A DNA stretch of 64,000 nucleotides. Source: CAZSBB01 sp964605235 (GTDB lineage: Bacteria; Planctomycetota; Phycisphaerae; Phycisphaerales; Phycisphaeraceae). Shown piece after piece: positions 9,289 to 17,711 of the stretch; the stretch's first letter is position 1, and each line of letters starts with the position of its first letter. The translations under genes and the position numbers were made by a program. The stretch is taken from positions 1-64,000 of the forward strand of contig CAZSBB010000034.1 in assembly GCA_964605235.1 (NCBI GenBank). Direction: 5' to 3'. Below the pieces are notes generated by a model, which was given only the letters and a program-made list of their open reading frames with translations, was not told where the DNA came from and ran no database searches.

Positions 9289-11388
9289 ATGGCAGAACGC
9301 TCTAGACAGATCGTTCCTCGCACCTACTTCCTGAACGAGACGCACGAGCTGACGCCGCTGGAAGGCGGCGGCGGTGGGCGTCTGCCGAAGTACGTCGGAA
9401 TCTCCTGGGCGGCCAAAGGGCAGAAGATCAGTCAGAGTCTCAAAGCCATTGAAGCGAAGGTGGCGGGATCGAAGGATCCGACGAAGGATCGGCGGTACTT
9501 CGTGCTGGCCCAGCCGGTAGACGAGGTGGAGAAGGAGTCGAAGGACAAGAAGAAGGCGCCCCGGGGCACCTTCAAGGAGAAGACCGAGTTCGGTGGCGAA
9601 CACGGCCGCGTGTTCGCGAGACTGGGACTGGACCTGCTCCAGGTGACGGCGGACGGCAAGGCCATCGTTCACGGCGAGAAGGAGCGGGTGGGCACGCTGC
9701 TTCAGCGCACGACGACGTTGGACGATCTGGGAGCTCGCGAACAAGCCCGATGGGCGACGATTGACTCGTTCGAGCTCGTTCCTCTGCAACTGCGCGTGGA
9801 CGACACCTGGCTTCGGTCTCTCAAGCTTAGTCAAACGTCTGACATCGTGATCGAGCTCCAGCCCGTGCTAACCCGGGTTGAAGCGGACGGTGTCCTTCGC
9901 GCCATCACAGAGCTGCTCTCCCAGCAAGCTAATGAAAAATTGACGGGCATGGGGACGGACTTTTCGGGGCGGCACTGGTTCAGGGGCAAAGCCACGCAGA
10001 AATCGGTGAGGGCGATCGCGAGGGATTTCTTTTCGGTGCAGGCCATTCACTCCCCGCTCTATTCGATTGCTGCTTCCAAGTCAGTCGGGCGCGGTGCAAG
10101 CCGAGCATCCGCGGTTTCGCCGGTTACTCCCGACCTCAATTCCCTGCCTTGCGTGGCGGTGGTGGACCTCGGCGTCGCCGACGATCACAAGCGGCTCAAA
10201 GCATATCGGCGCGGGCGGTTTATTCCGCAGGACGCTCCCAATCCGCCGGTGGGCGATCACGGTGCCTTTGTGGCGTCGCGCGTGGTGTTCGGGGATTGCG
10301 GCAGCGACGTAGAGCTTGGCGCCAGCGTCGGAAAATGCAGTTTCGTGGACGCGGTGGTGGCGGACTATCCCGACGGGTCCGGCCGAAACAACCGGGTCAA
10401 CGACAAGATCGTTATGGAAGCCATTGACGGCGTGCGAGGCTCTGCTCCCGATGTTCGCGTCTTCAACCTCAGCTTCAGCGACAGCCGGCCTCTGTGGGCT
10501 TTCGATGAAGTGGAACGAACCGAGAAGCGGCGGTTGCTACAGGATCTGGACAACTTCGTGTTCGCCAACGACGCTATGGTGGTAGTCGCGGCCGGCAACT
10601 CCGATGCCGGCGTGCCGCCCGATCAGGCATATCCGGATCACGTGGACGACCCGAGGTGGGCGCTGGGTCCTTGGGCGTGCGGATTCAATACGTTGATCTG
10701 CGGATCATTCGTCAGTCGGCTCGGAACGGGCGGGCTCGTATCGACCGTTGGTTGGCCAAGTCCGTTCAGCCGCATCGGCCCCGGAATATGCGACGCGCCA
10801 ATCCCCTCCTTCAGCGCGGCGGGAGGAAACACGAACGGCAGTTACGGATTCACATCGGGGCTGGGAGTGTGGGGTTACTCCGGACAAGGGCTTGCGGAAG
10901 ATCGAATGGGAACCTCGCACGCCGCTCCAATTCTCGCGCGGGAGTGTGCCCTGACGATTCACGAGCTTCAGCAGCACTGTGTCGCAGGCACGCAGCCCTT
11001 TGGAGTGACGGCGCGGGCGTTTCTTACGCTTGTCGCGCGGCGCCAAACATTCGACGATCGCATTGAAGCGTTGGCAAAGCGTACGCTCGGCAGCGGCAAG
11101 GCGACAGCGGATCGCCTGGCTACGCCGTCAGTCGGGACGGCGGTGATGCTGTGGCAAGGCTACATCGAATCAACCAAGGATACGGTCCGGGTGCAGTTGC
11201 CCATACCGATGGACTGGCTGGCGCACGCCCAGCGTCCGGTTCTGCGGCTTGTGGTGTGTTCGAATCCCCCGGTGAACGAATCCGCCCACGCGACCTGGGC
11301 GTGCCGAAAGGTCAGTGCGGTCCTGCACCTGGGGCCCGAAGCGCCGTTTGTCCGAGCACCCAGCGGCGGACACGGCAGCTTCCGGTGA
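9289..11388 (+). CDS. ietS: Subtilisin-like serine protease, IetS-like, C-terminus frameshifted
   Basis: S8-family protease following the AAA gene with no gap (TAA-ATG). All catalytic positions are visible: Asp293 in VVDLGV, His324 in GDHGAFVAS, oxyanion Asn437 in AAGNSD and Ser543 in GTSHAAP. The Asp and His motifs are variants of the usual DSG and HGT. No signal peptide is present, so it acts in the cytoplasm, and an N-terminal ~280-residue domain precedes the peptidase. The frame ends at TGA 11386-11388, but the missing C-terminal ~100 residues continue in another frame to 11690. One extra base near 11382 would give a protein of about 800 residues. Confidence 0.85.
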   Translation: MAERSRQIVPRTYFLNETHELTPLEGGGGGRLPKYVGISWAAKGQKISQSLKAIEAKVAGSKDPTKDRRYFVLAQPVDEVEKESKDKKKAPRGTFKEKTEFGGEHGRVFARLGLDLLQVTADGKAIVHGEKERVGTLLQRTTTLDDLGAREQARWATIDSFELVPLQLRVDDTWLRSLKLSQTSDIVIELQPVLTRVEADGVLRAITELLSQQANEKLTGMGTDFSGRHWFRGKATQKSVRAIARDFFSVQAIHSPLYSIAASKSVGRGASRASAVSPVTPDLNSLPCVAVVDLGVADDHKRLKAYRRGRFIPQDAPNPPVGDHGAFVASRVVFGDCGSDVELGASVGKCSFVDAVVADYPDGSGRNNRVNDKIVMEAIDGVRGSAPDVRVFNLSFSDSRPLWAFDEVERTEKRRLLQDLDNFVFANDAMVVVAAGNSDAGVPPDQAYPDHVDDPRWALGPWACGFNTLICGSFVSRLGTGGLVSTVGWPSPFSRIGPGICDAPIPSFSAAGGNTNGSYGFTSGLGVWGYSGQGLAEDRMGTSHAAPILARECALTIHELQQHCVAGTQPFGVTARAFLTLVARRQTFDDRIEALAKRTLGSGKATADRLATPSVGTAVMLWQGYIESTKDTVRVQLPIPMDWLAHAQRPVLRLVVCSNPPVNESAHATWACRKVSAVLHLGPEAPFVRAPSGGHGSFR

Positions 11389-11690
11389 TCGACCGGCGAT
11401 ACGACCTGAGTCGTTACAAGCCGGGCGGGGAGAAGCCAGCTGATGGTGACGTGTGGCTGTTAGAGCTCTCGTACAGTGAGATAGCGCCGTACGCCGCTCC
11501 CATGGACTGTGACTCGCGACAGCGGGTGGCGTTCGCAGCCGAGTTGGTTGATGAGGGGGAGCGGCCCGTGGATCCGCAGCAGGCGATGCAGGCGTTGCCG
11601 ATCGCCGCGACGATGAATCGGCTGTCGATACAGCCTGTTCCGGTGCGGAACCCCGTAATCATCCGGACGCGGCTGCCTGGGAATCGGTAG
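11385..11690 (+). pseudogene. ietS: Displaced C-terminal segment of the IetS-like protease
   Basis: Starting at VIDRRYDLSRYKPGG the frame encodes about 101 residues that read as the natural end of the protease. The segment has beta-strand-rich sequence (DGDVWLLELSYSEIAPY), a well-formed end at TAG 11688-11690, and codon use like the gene before it. It has no start codon or ribosome site of its own. It is joined to the upstream frame by a minus-one shift; an added C in TTCCGG at 11380-11385 would fuse GSF to PVIDRR. A sequencing error, a real inactivating deletion, or rarely a programmed shift would explain it. No slippery heptamer is evident. Confidence 0.75.
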
Positions 11691-12203
11691 ACCCTGACGT
11701 GGTCCATTCGCAGTGGCGGTCCAAAATGTCGGGCTATGCCCGTGTTTCTTGTGAATTCAGGCGAAGAAAAGGTGACGAAGAATAGACACTATGAAAGCCA
11801 GGTCTCCCGGCGGCGTCCCGGATCATGGGGAACGTCGTCCGCCACAGGCGGGTTGGCTGCGTGGGTCGCCCACGGTTGGCGCCAGCAACAGGCGACTCGA
11901 CATGCTGATTCTCGCCCTTGACCCCCGGGGGGCGGTAAATTCAAGAGCGTGACCTGCCGCTGCGACACCGACACGCACGCCCACCATTTCCGCAGCGGAC
12001 CCACCACGTCCCAGGCGCTGCACGATTTGCTGGTGGAACGCGCCGGACCAGGTGGTGTTCGAGGTCTGTTCGGCTGGCGGCTGGCTGGCGACGCGCCCAC
12101 CATGCGTGGGGATGTCCATTTCTGGATTTCGCTGCTTTCCCCCACTGCTTTGACGTCCACATCTGCTGCTCTCATGTGCGGCTTCACCGCCACCAGGCGT
12201 TGC
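11691..12203. other. Gene-free stretch after the defence pair
   Basis: In these 513 bases no frame has a plausible start, domain or codon pattern. The open frames present overlap the sugar permease on the opposite strand or are short and arginine- or serine-rich. A CCCCCGGGGGG palindrome lies near 11922-11932. The region probably holds the downstream edge of the acquired island and decayed sequence. No repeats or att-like sequence were recognised. Confidence 0.5.
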
Positions 12204-13106
12204 CTACCCCTTCACCGCTCCGAGTTGAATGCCTTTGACCAGGAATTTCTGCAGGACGAAAAACACCACAATCATGGGCAGGATCGAAAGCGTGATGGCG
12301 GCCATGAGCACATTGGTCTGCTGGCCCTGGGATGAATCGAAAAAGAGCAGGCCCACCGGCAGCGTGTAGCGGTGGGTCGATTTGAGCATGACCAGCGGCC
12401 AGAAGAAGGACTGGTAATTGCCGATGAAGGTGAAGATGGTCAGGGTGATCAGGCCCGGGCGTGACAGCGGCAGGATGATGTCGACAAAGAGCCGCCATTT
12501 GCTGGCTCCGTCGATCTCGGCGGCTTCGTCGAGGCTGGCGGGAATGGTGAGCATGAACTGACGCAGCAGGAAGGTGCCAAAGGCGCTGAAGGCGGCGGGA
12601 ATGATCAAGCCCCAGTAGGTGTCGACCAGCCCAAGGGTGATCATGATCTGGTAGTTGGGGATCATCATGACCAGACCGGGCAGCATCATGGTGCTCAGGT
12701 ACAGGAAAAATACTTTGTCGCGTCCGGGCCAGCGCAGCCGTGCAAAGCTGAATCCCGCCAGCGCGCTGGTGAAGACCTGCAGGAAGGTGACGCTGCCGGC
12801 CACAAAGAGCGAATTGGCGTACCACCGGCCGTATGCGATGCCCTGGTACTGAATGTCGTCCGCGGCAGGCCCCAGCCCCAGCAGCAGGGCGTAGTTTTCC
12901 CACTGGAACACCGAGGGCAGCCAGGACTCAAGGCCCACCTCTTCGAGCGGTTTGAGGCTGGTGAGCACCATCCAGACAAAGGGCAGCACCATGGTCAGCG
13001 CCAGCAGCATCAGCAGCAGGTGCAATCCCGCGGCCGTGATCAGCCGGCCGGTCGCCTGCGGTGAGCGGGGCTTGCGCCTGATGTGGTTGTGTTGGAAGGT
13101 GGACAT
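12204..13106 (-). CDS. ABC sugar transporter permease, MalG type
   Basis: Inner-membrane permease of a CUT1-type carbohydrate importer, 300 residues with six predicted helices. The cytoplasmic EAA loop is clear (EAAEIDGASKWRLFVDIILP), where the shared ATPase docks. It lies 24 bases after the MalF-type permease and ends the minus-strand polysaccharide operon. No ATPase gene is nearby, so a general MsiK-like ATPase elsewhere in the genome is presumed, as in many bacteria with this transporter class. Substrate is unknown, probably an oligosaccharide released by the co-encoded hydrolases. Confidence 0.93.
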   Translation of the reverse strand: MSTFQHNHIRRKPRSPQATGRLITAAGLHLLLMLLALTMVLPFVWMVLTSLKPLEEVGLESWLPSVFQWENYALLLGLGPAADDIQYQGIAYGRWYANSLFVAGSVTFLQVFTSALAGFSFARLRWPGRDKVFFLYLSTMMLPGLVMMIPNYQIMITLGLVDTYWGLIIPAAFSAFGTFLLRQFMLTIPASLDEAAEIDGASKWRLFVDIILPLSRPGLITLTIFTFIGNYQSFFWPLVMLKSTHRYTLPVGLLFFDSSQGQQTNVLMAAITLSILPMIVVFFVLQKFLVKGIQLGAVKG

Positions 13107-13130
13107 GTGGCGGTCCGTTTCCCGGGGGCA

Positions 13131-14630
13131 TCAGTCGTTGACGTAGCGGTTGCCGAACTTCCAGTTGAAGAGGGTGACCAGGAGCACCAGGCCAAAGAGC
13201 GTCCAGGTGATCGCGGAGGCATAGCCCAACCGACCCGTTTCAAAGCCTTCGATGTACACGAAGTAGCTGAGGGTGGTGGTGGTGCCGGCGGGTCCGCCAT
13301 TGGTCATGGTGCGGGCCATCTCAAACCCGCCCTGCAGGCCATGGATCACGGACATCACGACGATGAAGAAGGTCACGGGAGCCAGCTGCGGCCAGGTGAC
13401 ATGCCAGAACTTCGCCCAGCGGCCGGCGCCGTCGATCTCGGCGGCTTCGTAAAGCTCCGGCGGCACGCCGGTGAGTCCCGCCAGGTACAGCAGCATGTTG
13501 TTGCTGCCGATTGCCGCCCAGAAGCCCATCATCATCAGCGCCGGTTTGGCCCAATAGACGTTGGTGAGCCAATGGGGTGGTTCAAGGCCGGCGGCGTCCG
13601 ACGCCATGGCGGGCAGGGCGAAGAGCACCCGGCATAGACCCAGCAGCATGAACTGCCCGACCATGAGCGCAGCGGCAAAGAGCAGGGCGCCGCCGGCGCT
13701 TTCGCCCGCGGCGGGGGAGCGGTAAAGCCGTGGCCCGGCGATCACCCGGCCCAGCAGGCCCAAGCCCACCACGACCACCGCAGCCAGCGCGGCAAGTCCC
13801 AGCCATCGGGTGGGCATCCATGGGAGACTCAGGAGCCCGGGCAAGGACAAGAGCAGGGCTGCGGAGATCAAGCCGAGGGAACCCAATTCGCCCTCGGTCC
13901 ACCACAGCGCCAGCCGCCTGGCGCCCCATGCCAGCAGGCCGATCATGCCCAGCGCCATCCCCACCGCCAGCGTCTGCACCGCGCTGGCGGGGACGGCGTT
14001 GACGCCGGCGGTCAGCCCGTCCAGGACTGGTTCAAGGGCATAGTTGATCGGGCCGGTGTATGGGCTGTACAGCTTCTTCCAGAGGATGAAGGTCGCCACG
14101 CCGGCGGTGAAATGGGGGAGATAGAAAAGGGTGCGGTACACCGTGAGTCCGCCCAGCGTCCCGCCCACCAGGATTACGCCCGCCAGCCCGCCGATCAGCA
14201 ACACCATGACCGAGCTTCCCGCCCCGAGCATCACCAGCATGCCGGTGCTGGCGACCAGCGTGGCGCCGGCGAGGAGCCAGAGCCCGTTGCGTCGGCTGCC
14301 CCCGCGTAAATCCTGACTCAACAAAAGCGCAGCCAGCAGGGACCCGGAGATGCCAAAGGGAATGCCCATCATGAAGAACAGGGTGTTGCCCAGAAAGCGC
14401 CAGAAATCAGGCTCGGTGAGCAGTCTGATGAAATTGTCGAAGCCGACGAACCGCAATGGTTCCTGCTTGAATTGGTTGTGCAGCCGCAGGTCCCAGTTGG
14501 TGAACGCCAGCACCAGGGCGAAGATCAGGGGCAAGAGGGTAAAGGTCAGAAATCCGAGGATGTTGGGCCCCAGGAAAGCCAACCCGCGCCACAAATCCGC
14601 GCGCGCTCGACGCTGCTTGAGTAGATTCAT
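13131..14630 (-). CDS. ABC sugar transporter permease, MalF type, enlarged
   Basis: Partner permease to the MalG-type protein, with the EAA loop EAAEIDGAGRWAKFW starting near residue 395. At 499 residues it is about 200 longer than usual. Two hydrophobic insertions explain this: about residues 111-163 between the first helices, and about 213-345 between the GPINYALEP segment and the NVYWAKPALMMMG helix. Both contain extra predicted membrane helices. Its start overlaps the end of the solute-binding gene by four bases (ATGA). It carries the same sugar-import role; the extra helices have no known job. Confidence 0.9.
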   Translation of the reverse strand: MNLLKQRRARADLWRGLAFLGPNILGFLTFTLLPLIFALVLAFTNWDLRLHNQFKQEPLRFVGFDNFIRLLTEPDFWRFLGNTLFFMMGIPFGISGSLLAALLLSQDLRGGSRRNGLWLLAGATLVASTGMLVMLGAGSSVMVLLIGGLAGVILVGGTLGGLTVYRTLFYLPHFTAGVATFILWKKLYSPYTGPINYALEPVLDGLTAGVNAVPASAVQTLAVGMALGMIGLLAWGARRLALWWTEGELGSLGLISAALLLSLPGLLSLPWMPTRWLGLAALAAVVVVGLGLLGRVIAGPRLYRSPAAGESAGGALLFAAALMVGQFMLLGLCRVLFALPAMASDAAGLEPPHWLTNVYWAKPALMMMGFWAAIGSNNMLLYLAGLTGVPPELYEAAEIDGAGRWAKFWHVTWPQLAPVTFFIVVMSVIHGLQGGFEMARTMTNGGPAGTTTTLSYFVYIEGFETGRLGYASAITWTLFGLVLLVTLFNWKFGNRYVND

Positions 14631-16159
14631 GGCCCCACCTGGTCATTCTGGTTTTCATCCTCGATCCAACCCTGCTCGAGGTAATACCGGCGGTGAAAGG
14701 GGTTGGTGATCCATGACAGCGGGACCGGCCTGCCCTGGGCACGGCGGGCGTCGATCTGCTGCTGGAGCGCCACCAACTGGTGGTGCTGTTTCAGGAGCGT
14801 CTCACTCTCGCGGATGGTTTTGGCGATCTCGGCGTTGATCTGCTCCTCCAACGTCGCCGCCGCCGCCTCGGGGGTGGCGAGCATGGGCGTCGCCATGACT
14901 TTCTCCAGGGCCTGGGACGCGAGGCGCCGGGTGGTGCCGCCGCTGATGAACGGGCTTTCGGCGAGCGCCACGGCACGGTGCATGGCGGTGTCGTAGGTGG
15001 GGCCGTGGAGGTCCCACTCGTGGGGATAAGCCTGGGGATGACGAAACTCGGCGGTGTCGGCGAAGCGGGGATTGGGCGGCAGCGCGTCGCCATCCGCCAC
15101 GATCAGACGGTTGTAATCCTCGCTGGCGAGAAAGGCGAGGAACAGCATCGCCAACTCGGGGTAACGACTGCCGGCGTAGACCGCGGCGGCCCGGCTCGAG
15201 ATCACGTCGTTGGGCCATCCCCCCGCAGCCGTGGGGAAATAGCTGAGCTGGATCTGCGGCGCCCGGGCCACTTCCCGCAACCGGATCACGCCCCAGCGCC
15301 CCGCCAGGATCATGCCGTAACGCCCCTCCAGGAACAACGACAGTTCCGCACCGCCGTAGCCCGATTGGGTCGCAAACGAAGCCTCTTCCGCCGCGGTGGG
15401 GATCAAGTGGTCTTCATGGGTCCACTGCCGGACCTTTTGCAACACCCAGGCGTAACGGGGGTCATTGGTGGTGGCGGCCGTCATGGTCTCGTTGAAGATC
15501 GACAAGCCACGCGACCGATGCAGGGACATGAGCATTCGCCCGCCCTGCCAGGTGGCGAGGCTGTTGCAGAAGAAGACGGTCTGTCGCTCCCCGGGTTTGT
15601 TCGCCCGTTTGACGAATTCGCGGCCCAGTTCCTCGAACTGCTCGACGGTCCAGTCCCGGCCGGGAGGATTGAGTCCCACGGCGGCGAAGGTGGCGGGGTT
15701 GGACCACAGCGACAGGATGGCCACATTGCAGGGAAAGCCGTATTGCCTGCCCGCGCGGATCAGCACAGGCGCCAGGGCCGGATAGGTCTGATCAACGCCG
15801 AACCCCAGCTTCCCGGCGTGGTCCGTCACGTCGGCCAGCACTCCCAGGGCCTGCATCTGCCCCAGGTCGCAGTCCATGATGTCGCCCGCCACACCGGCAA
15901 CGCTCTGGATAATCTGCTTGGCGGGGTCCCTGCTGGCCATGTCGAGCCGCAGTTCCAGCAGCGGTTTACCCTCGGCGGTGACATGTCCGTTGGCGCGCAG
16001 CCAGCGATGAAAAGTTTCGACTTGCCGAATGCGGGCGGGGTTGCTGTCGGTGACCCAGTACAACACCGGCACGTCGCTCTGAAGGTTCGGCTCGGTGAGT
16101 ACGAGTCCCCAACCCGCCGCCACCAACACGCAGAAGCTAGCAAGGAAGATGTATTTCAT
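14627..16159 (-). CDS. Extracellular solute-binding protein for sugars
   Basis: A 510-residue family-1 type solute-binding protein with an N-terminal membrane segment (FLASFCVLVAAGWGLVL) and no proper lipobox, so it is probably tethered by an uncleaved helix. Family-like features include the strand-and-loop start DVPVLYWVTDSNP and the central FFCNSLATWQGGRM region. The C-terminal ~60 residues are charged and helical (EEQINAEIAKTIRESE), unusual for the family, and may contact the permeases. It is translationally coupled to the MalF-type gene. Confidence 0.88.
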   Translation of the reverse strand: MKYIFLASFCVLVAAGWGLVLTEPNLQSDVPVLYWVTDSNPARIRQVETFHRWLRANGHVTAEGKPLLELRLDMASRDPAKQIIQSVAGVAGDIMDCDLGQMQALGVLADVTDHAGKLGFGVDQTYPALAPVLIRAGRQYGFPCNVAILSLWSNPATFAAVGLNPPGRDWTVEQFEELGREFVKRANKPGERQTVFFCNSLATWQGGRMLMSLHRSRGLSIFNETMTAATTNDPRYAWVLQKVRQWTHEDHLIPTAAEEASFATQSGYGGAELSLFLEGRYGMILAGRWGVIRLREVARAPQIQLSYFPTAAGGWPNDVISSRAAAVYAGSRYPELAMLFLAFLASEDYNRLIVADGDALPPNPRFADTAEFRHPQAYPHEWDLHGPTYDTAMHRAVALAESPFISGGTTRRLASQALEKVMATPMLATPEAAAATLEEQINAEIAKTIRESETLLKQHHQLVALQQQIDARRAQGRPVPLSWITNPFHRRYYLEQGWIEDENQNDQVGP

Positions 16160-16223
16160 GGCCAGCCTGTCGTGGAATGCAAGTGGTCAAGCCGGGGGCT
16201 GTCGGTTCGCGGGGCGTGGCAGG

Positions 16224-17696
16224 TCAGTGGGAAAGGGACGGTTGGGGCGACGGCGGGGCGATTGGCGCCGCGGCTGAGCGAGCGCGTGGCGCCGCGGTCG
16301 GAGTTGTCAGGCGCTGCTGCTCAAAGCGGTAGAAAGCGACGCCGTAGGGCGCCAGGTCGACGTGCAATTCCTCGTCGGCTTTAGCGAGCTGATGAACCCC
16401 GCCCTTCCAGATGTCGTGCAGCGTGCAACGGCCCGGCCGGGGTTCGTCGCACAGGCGTTTGAGCCCCAGTTGGGCGCGCCCCAAGCCGATGCTCATCGTT
16501 TTGTCGGTTCGGTTGAAGATGCCCAGCCAGCCCCGGTCGGCGCCGGCGTACCGTTGCTGGCCCGTGGCGTCGAGCGACTTTTCGGGGGTGAGGAACACAT
16601 CCAGGCCGGCGGGCACATGCCGCAGGTCCATGCCCATGACCCCGTTCTGGTTGCAGGCGATCATGTCGCGGTTGGTCAGCAGGCTCACGGAGTGGTCATC
16701 CATGGTGTGCAGGCGGCCGCCGATCATCAGGGGCGAGGCAGACATGGCGCGTTGCGTGATGAAGGTCTCCTTCTGCGCCAGGGAAAGGCCACAGGCGTGA
16801 TGCATCAGCTTGCCGGCGCAGAAATTGGCATTGGCTCCGTTGCGGAAATTAGCGGGCCGCTTGAGCACACAGAGCTCCCCGAACGGAATCATGTCCAGGT
16901 CGGGATAGAAGCCGGGATGCTCCAGACCTTGCCAGGACTTCCAGTAATCGAAAGAGACGTCGATATCGGCCTGATTGTCCCAGATATCGCGGGTGATCCG
17001 GCACATGGCGGCTTGACGGTAGACCTCCAGGTAACGCTTGTTGGTGTGGTTGCCCGGTGAGAGGCTCAGGCAGATTGGTCCGGAGGCGTGCTCCACCGCC
17101 CGGGTGTAGCCGACGATCTCGGCGGGACGGTGGGACACGTCGTCAACCTTCACAAACTCGACGCCCCACTGCGCGAACTGCTCCATGACGCTGTCCAGGT
17201 AGGCCTGCGCGCCGGGCCTGGTCATGTCGATGCCGTACATGTATTCACACCAGGCACAGGTGTCGTTGGGGTCGGCGATGTCGCGGGCGTGGTAGGGAGT
17301 GCCTTTGATCGGGGTGTTGGCGACCACCGCCTTGCGCGGGATGCCGCGCATCAGGTGCAGCCCCAGCTTGATGCCGTGGGCGCGACAAAAGTCGATCAGC
17401 GGCGCGAACCCGTTGGGAAAGAAGCAGGCGCTGGGCTGCGGGATCCCGAACGCATCGATGCAGACATGGTCAGGCTCGGCGTGCTGGACCTGGGGCAGCT
17501 TCAGGCCGTCGGCTTCAATCAACTCCTGCTGCGCGAACCAGCCGTTGTCGATGACGAAGTACTGGTAGCCATGGGGGACGAAGGTCCGGGCGAAAGCCGC
17601 CAGCTCCTGCAGGCACAGCGCTTCGTAGATGTGGCAGCCGAAACCGTCGTAACTGTTCCATCCCATGGGGGGTGTGGATCGGGAGACTTTACTCAT
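16224..17696 (-). CDS. GH27-family alpha-galactosidase-like glycosidase
   Basis: Retaining glycoside hydrolase of family 27 (alpha-galactosidase and relatives). The 490-residue protein opens with PPMGWNSYDGFGC. The predicted nucleophile is Asp185 in FVKVDD, and the acid/base is Asp237 in RITRDIWD. A C-terminal beta domain follows from about residue 370, and the last ~30 residues are proline- and alanine-rich. There is no signal peptide, so it probably trims imported oligosaccharides in the cytoplasm. A strong AGGAGG site lies 10 bases before the ATG. GH27 also includes isomaltodextranase and beta-L-arabinopyranosidase, so substrate is open. Confidence 0.88.
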   Translation of the reverse strand: MSKVSRSTPPMGWNSYDGFGCHIYEALCLQELAAFARTFVPHGYQYFVIDNGWFAQQELIEADGLKLPQVQHAEPDHVCIDAFGIPQPSACFFPNGFAPLIDFCRAHGIKLGLHLMRGIPRKAVVANTPIKGTPYHARDIADPNDTCAWCEYMYGIDMTRPGAQAYLDSVMEQFAQWGVEFVKVDDVSHRPAEIVGYTRAVEHASGPICLSLSPGNHTNKRYLEVYRQAAMCRITRDIWDNQADIDVSFDYWKSWQGLEHPGFYPDLDMIPFGELCVLKRPANFRNGANANFCAGKLMHHACGLSLAQKETFITQRAMSASPLMIGGRLHTMDDHSVSLLTNRDMIACNQNGVMGMDLRHVPAGLDVFLTPEKSLDATGQQRYAGADRGWLGIFNRTDKTMSIGLGRAQLGLKRLCDEPRPGRCTLHDIWKGGVHQLAKADEELHVDLAPYGVAFYRFEQQRLTTPTAAPRARSAAAPIAPPSPQPSLSH

Positions 17697-17711
17697 CGCG
17701 GCACGGTCCTC

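Noticed and set aside
11949..12335. Plus-strand open frame of 128 codons after the defence pair
   Set aside because: Its last third overlaps the sugar permease on the other strand, it has no ribosome site or recognisable domain, and it is rich in His, Arg and Ser without pattern.
14780..16384. Plus-strand frame of 534 codons opposite the solute-binding gene
   Set aside because: It lies wholly antisense to the solute-binding protein and part of the GH27 gene, with Gly/His/Arg-rich low-complexity translation typical of high-GC shadow frames.
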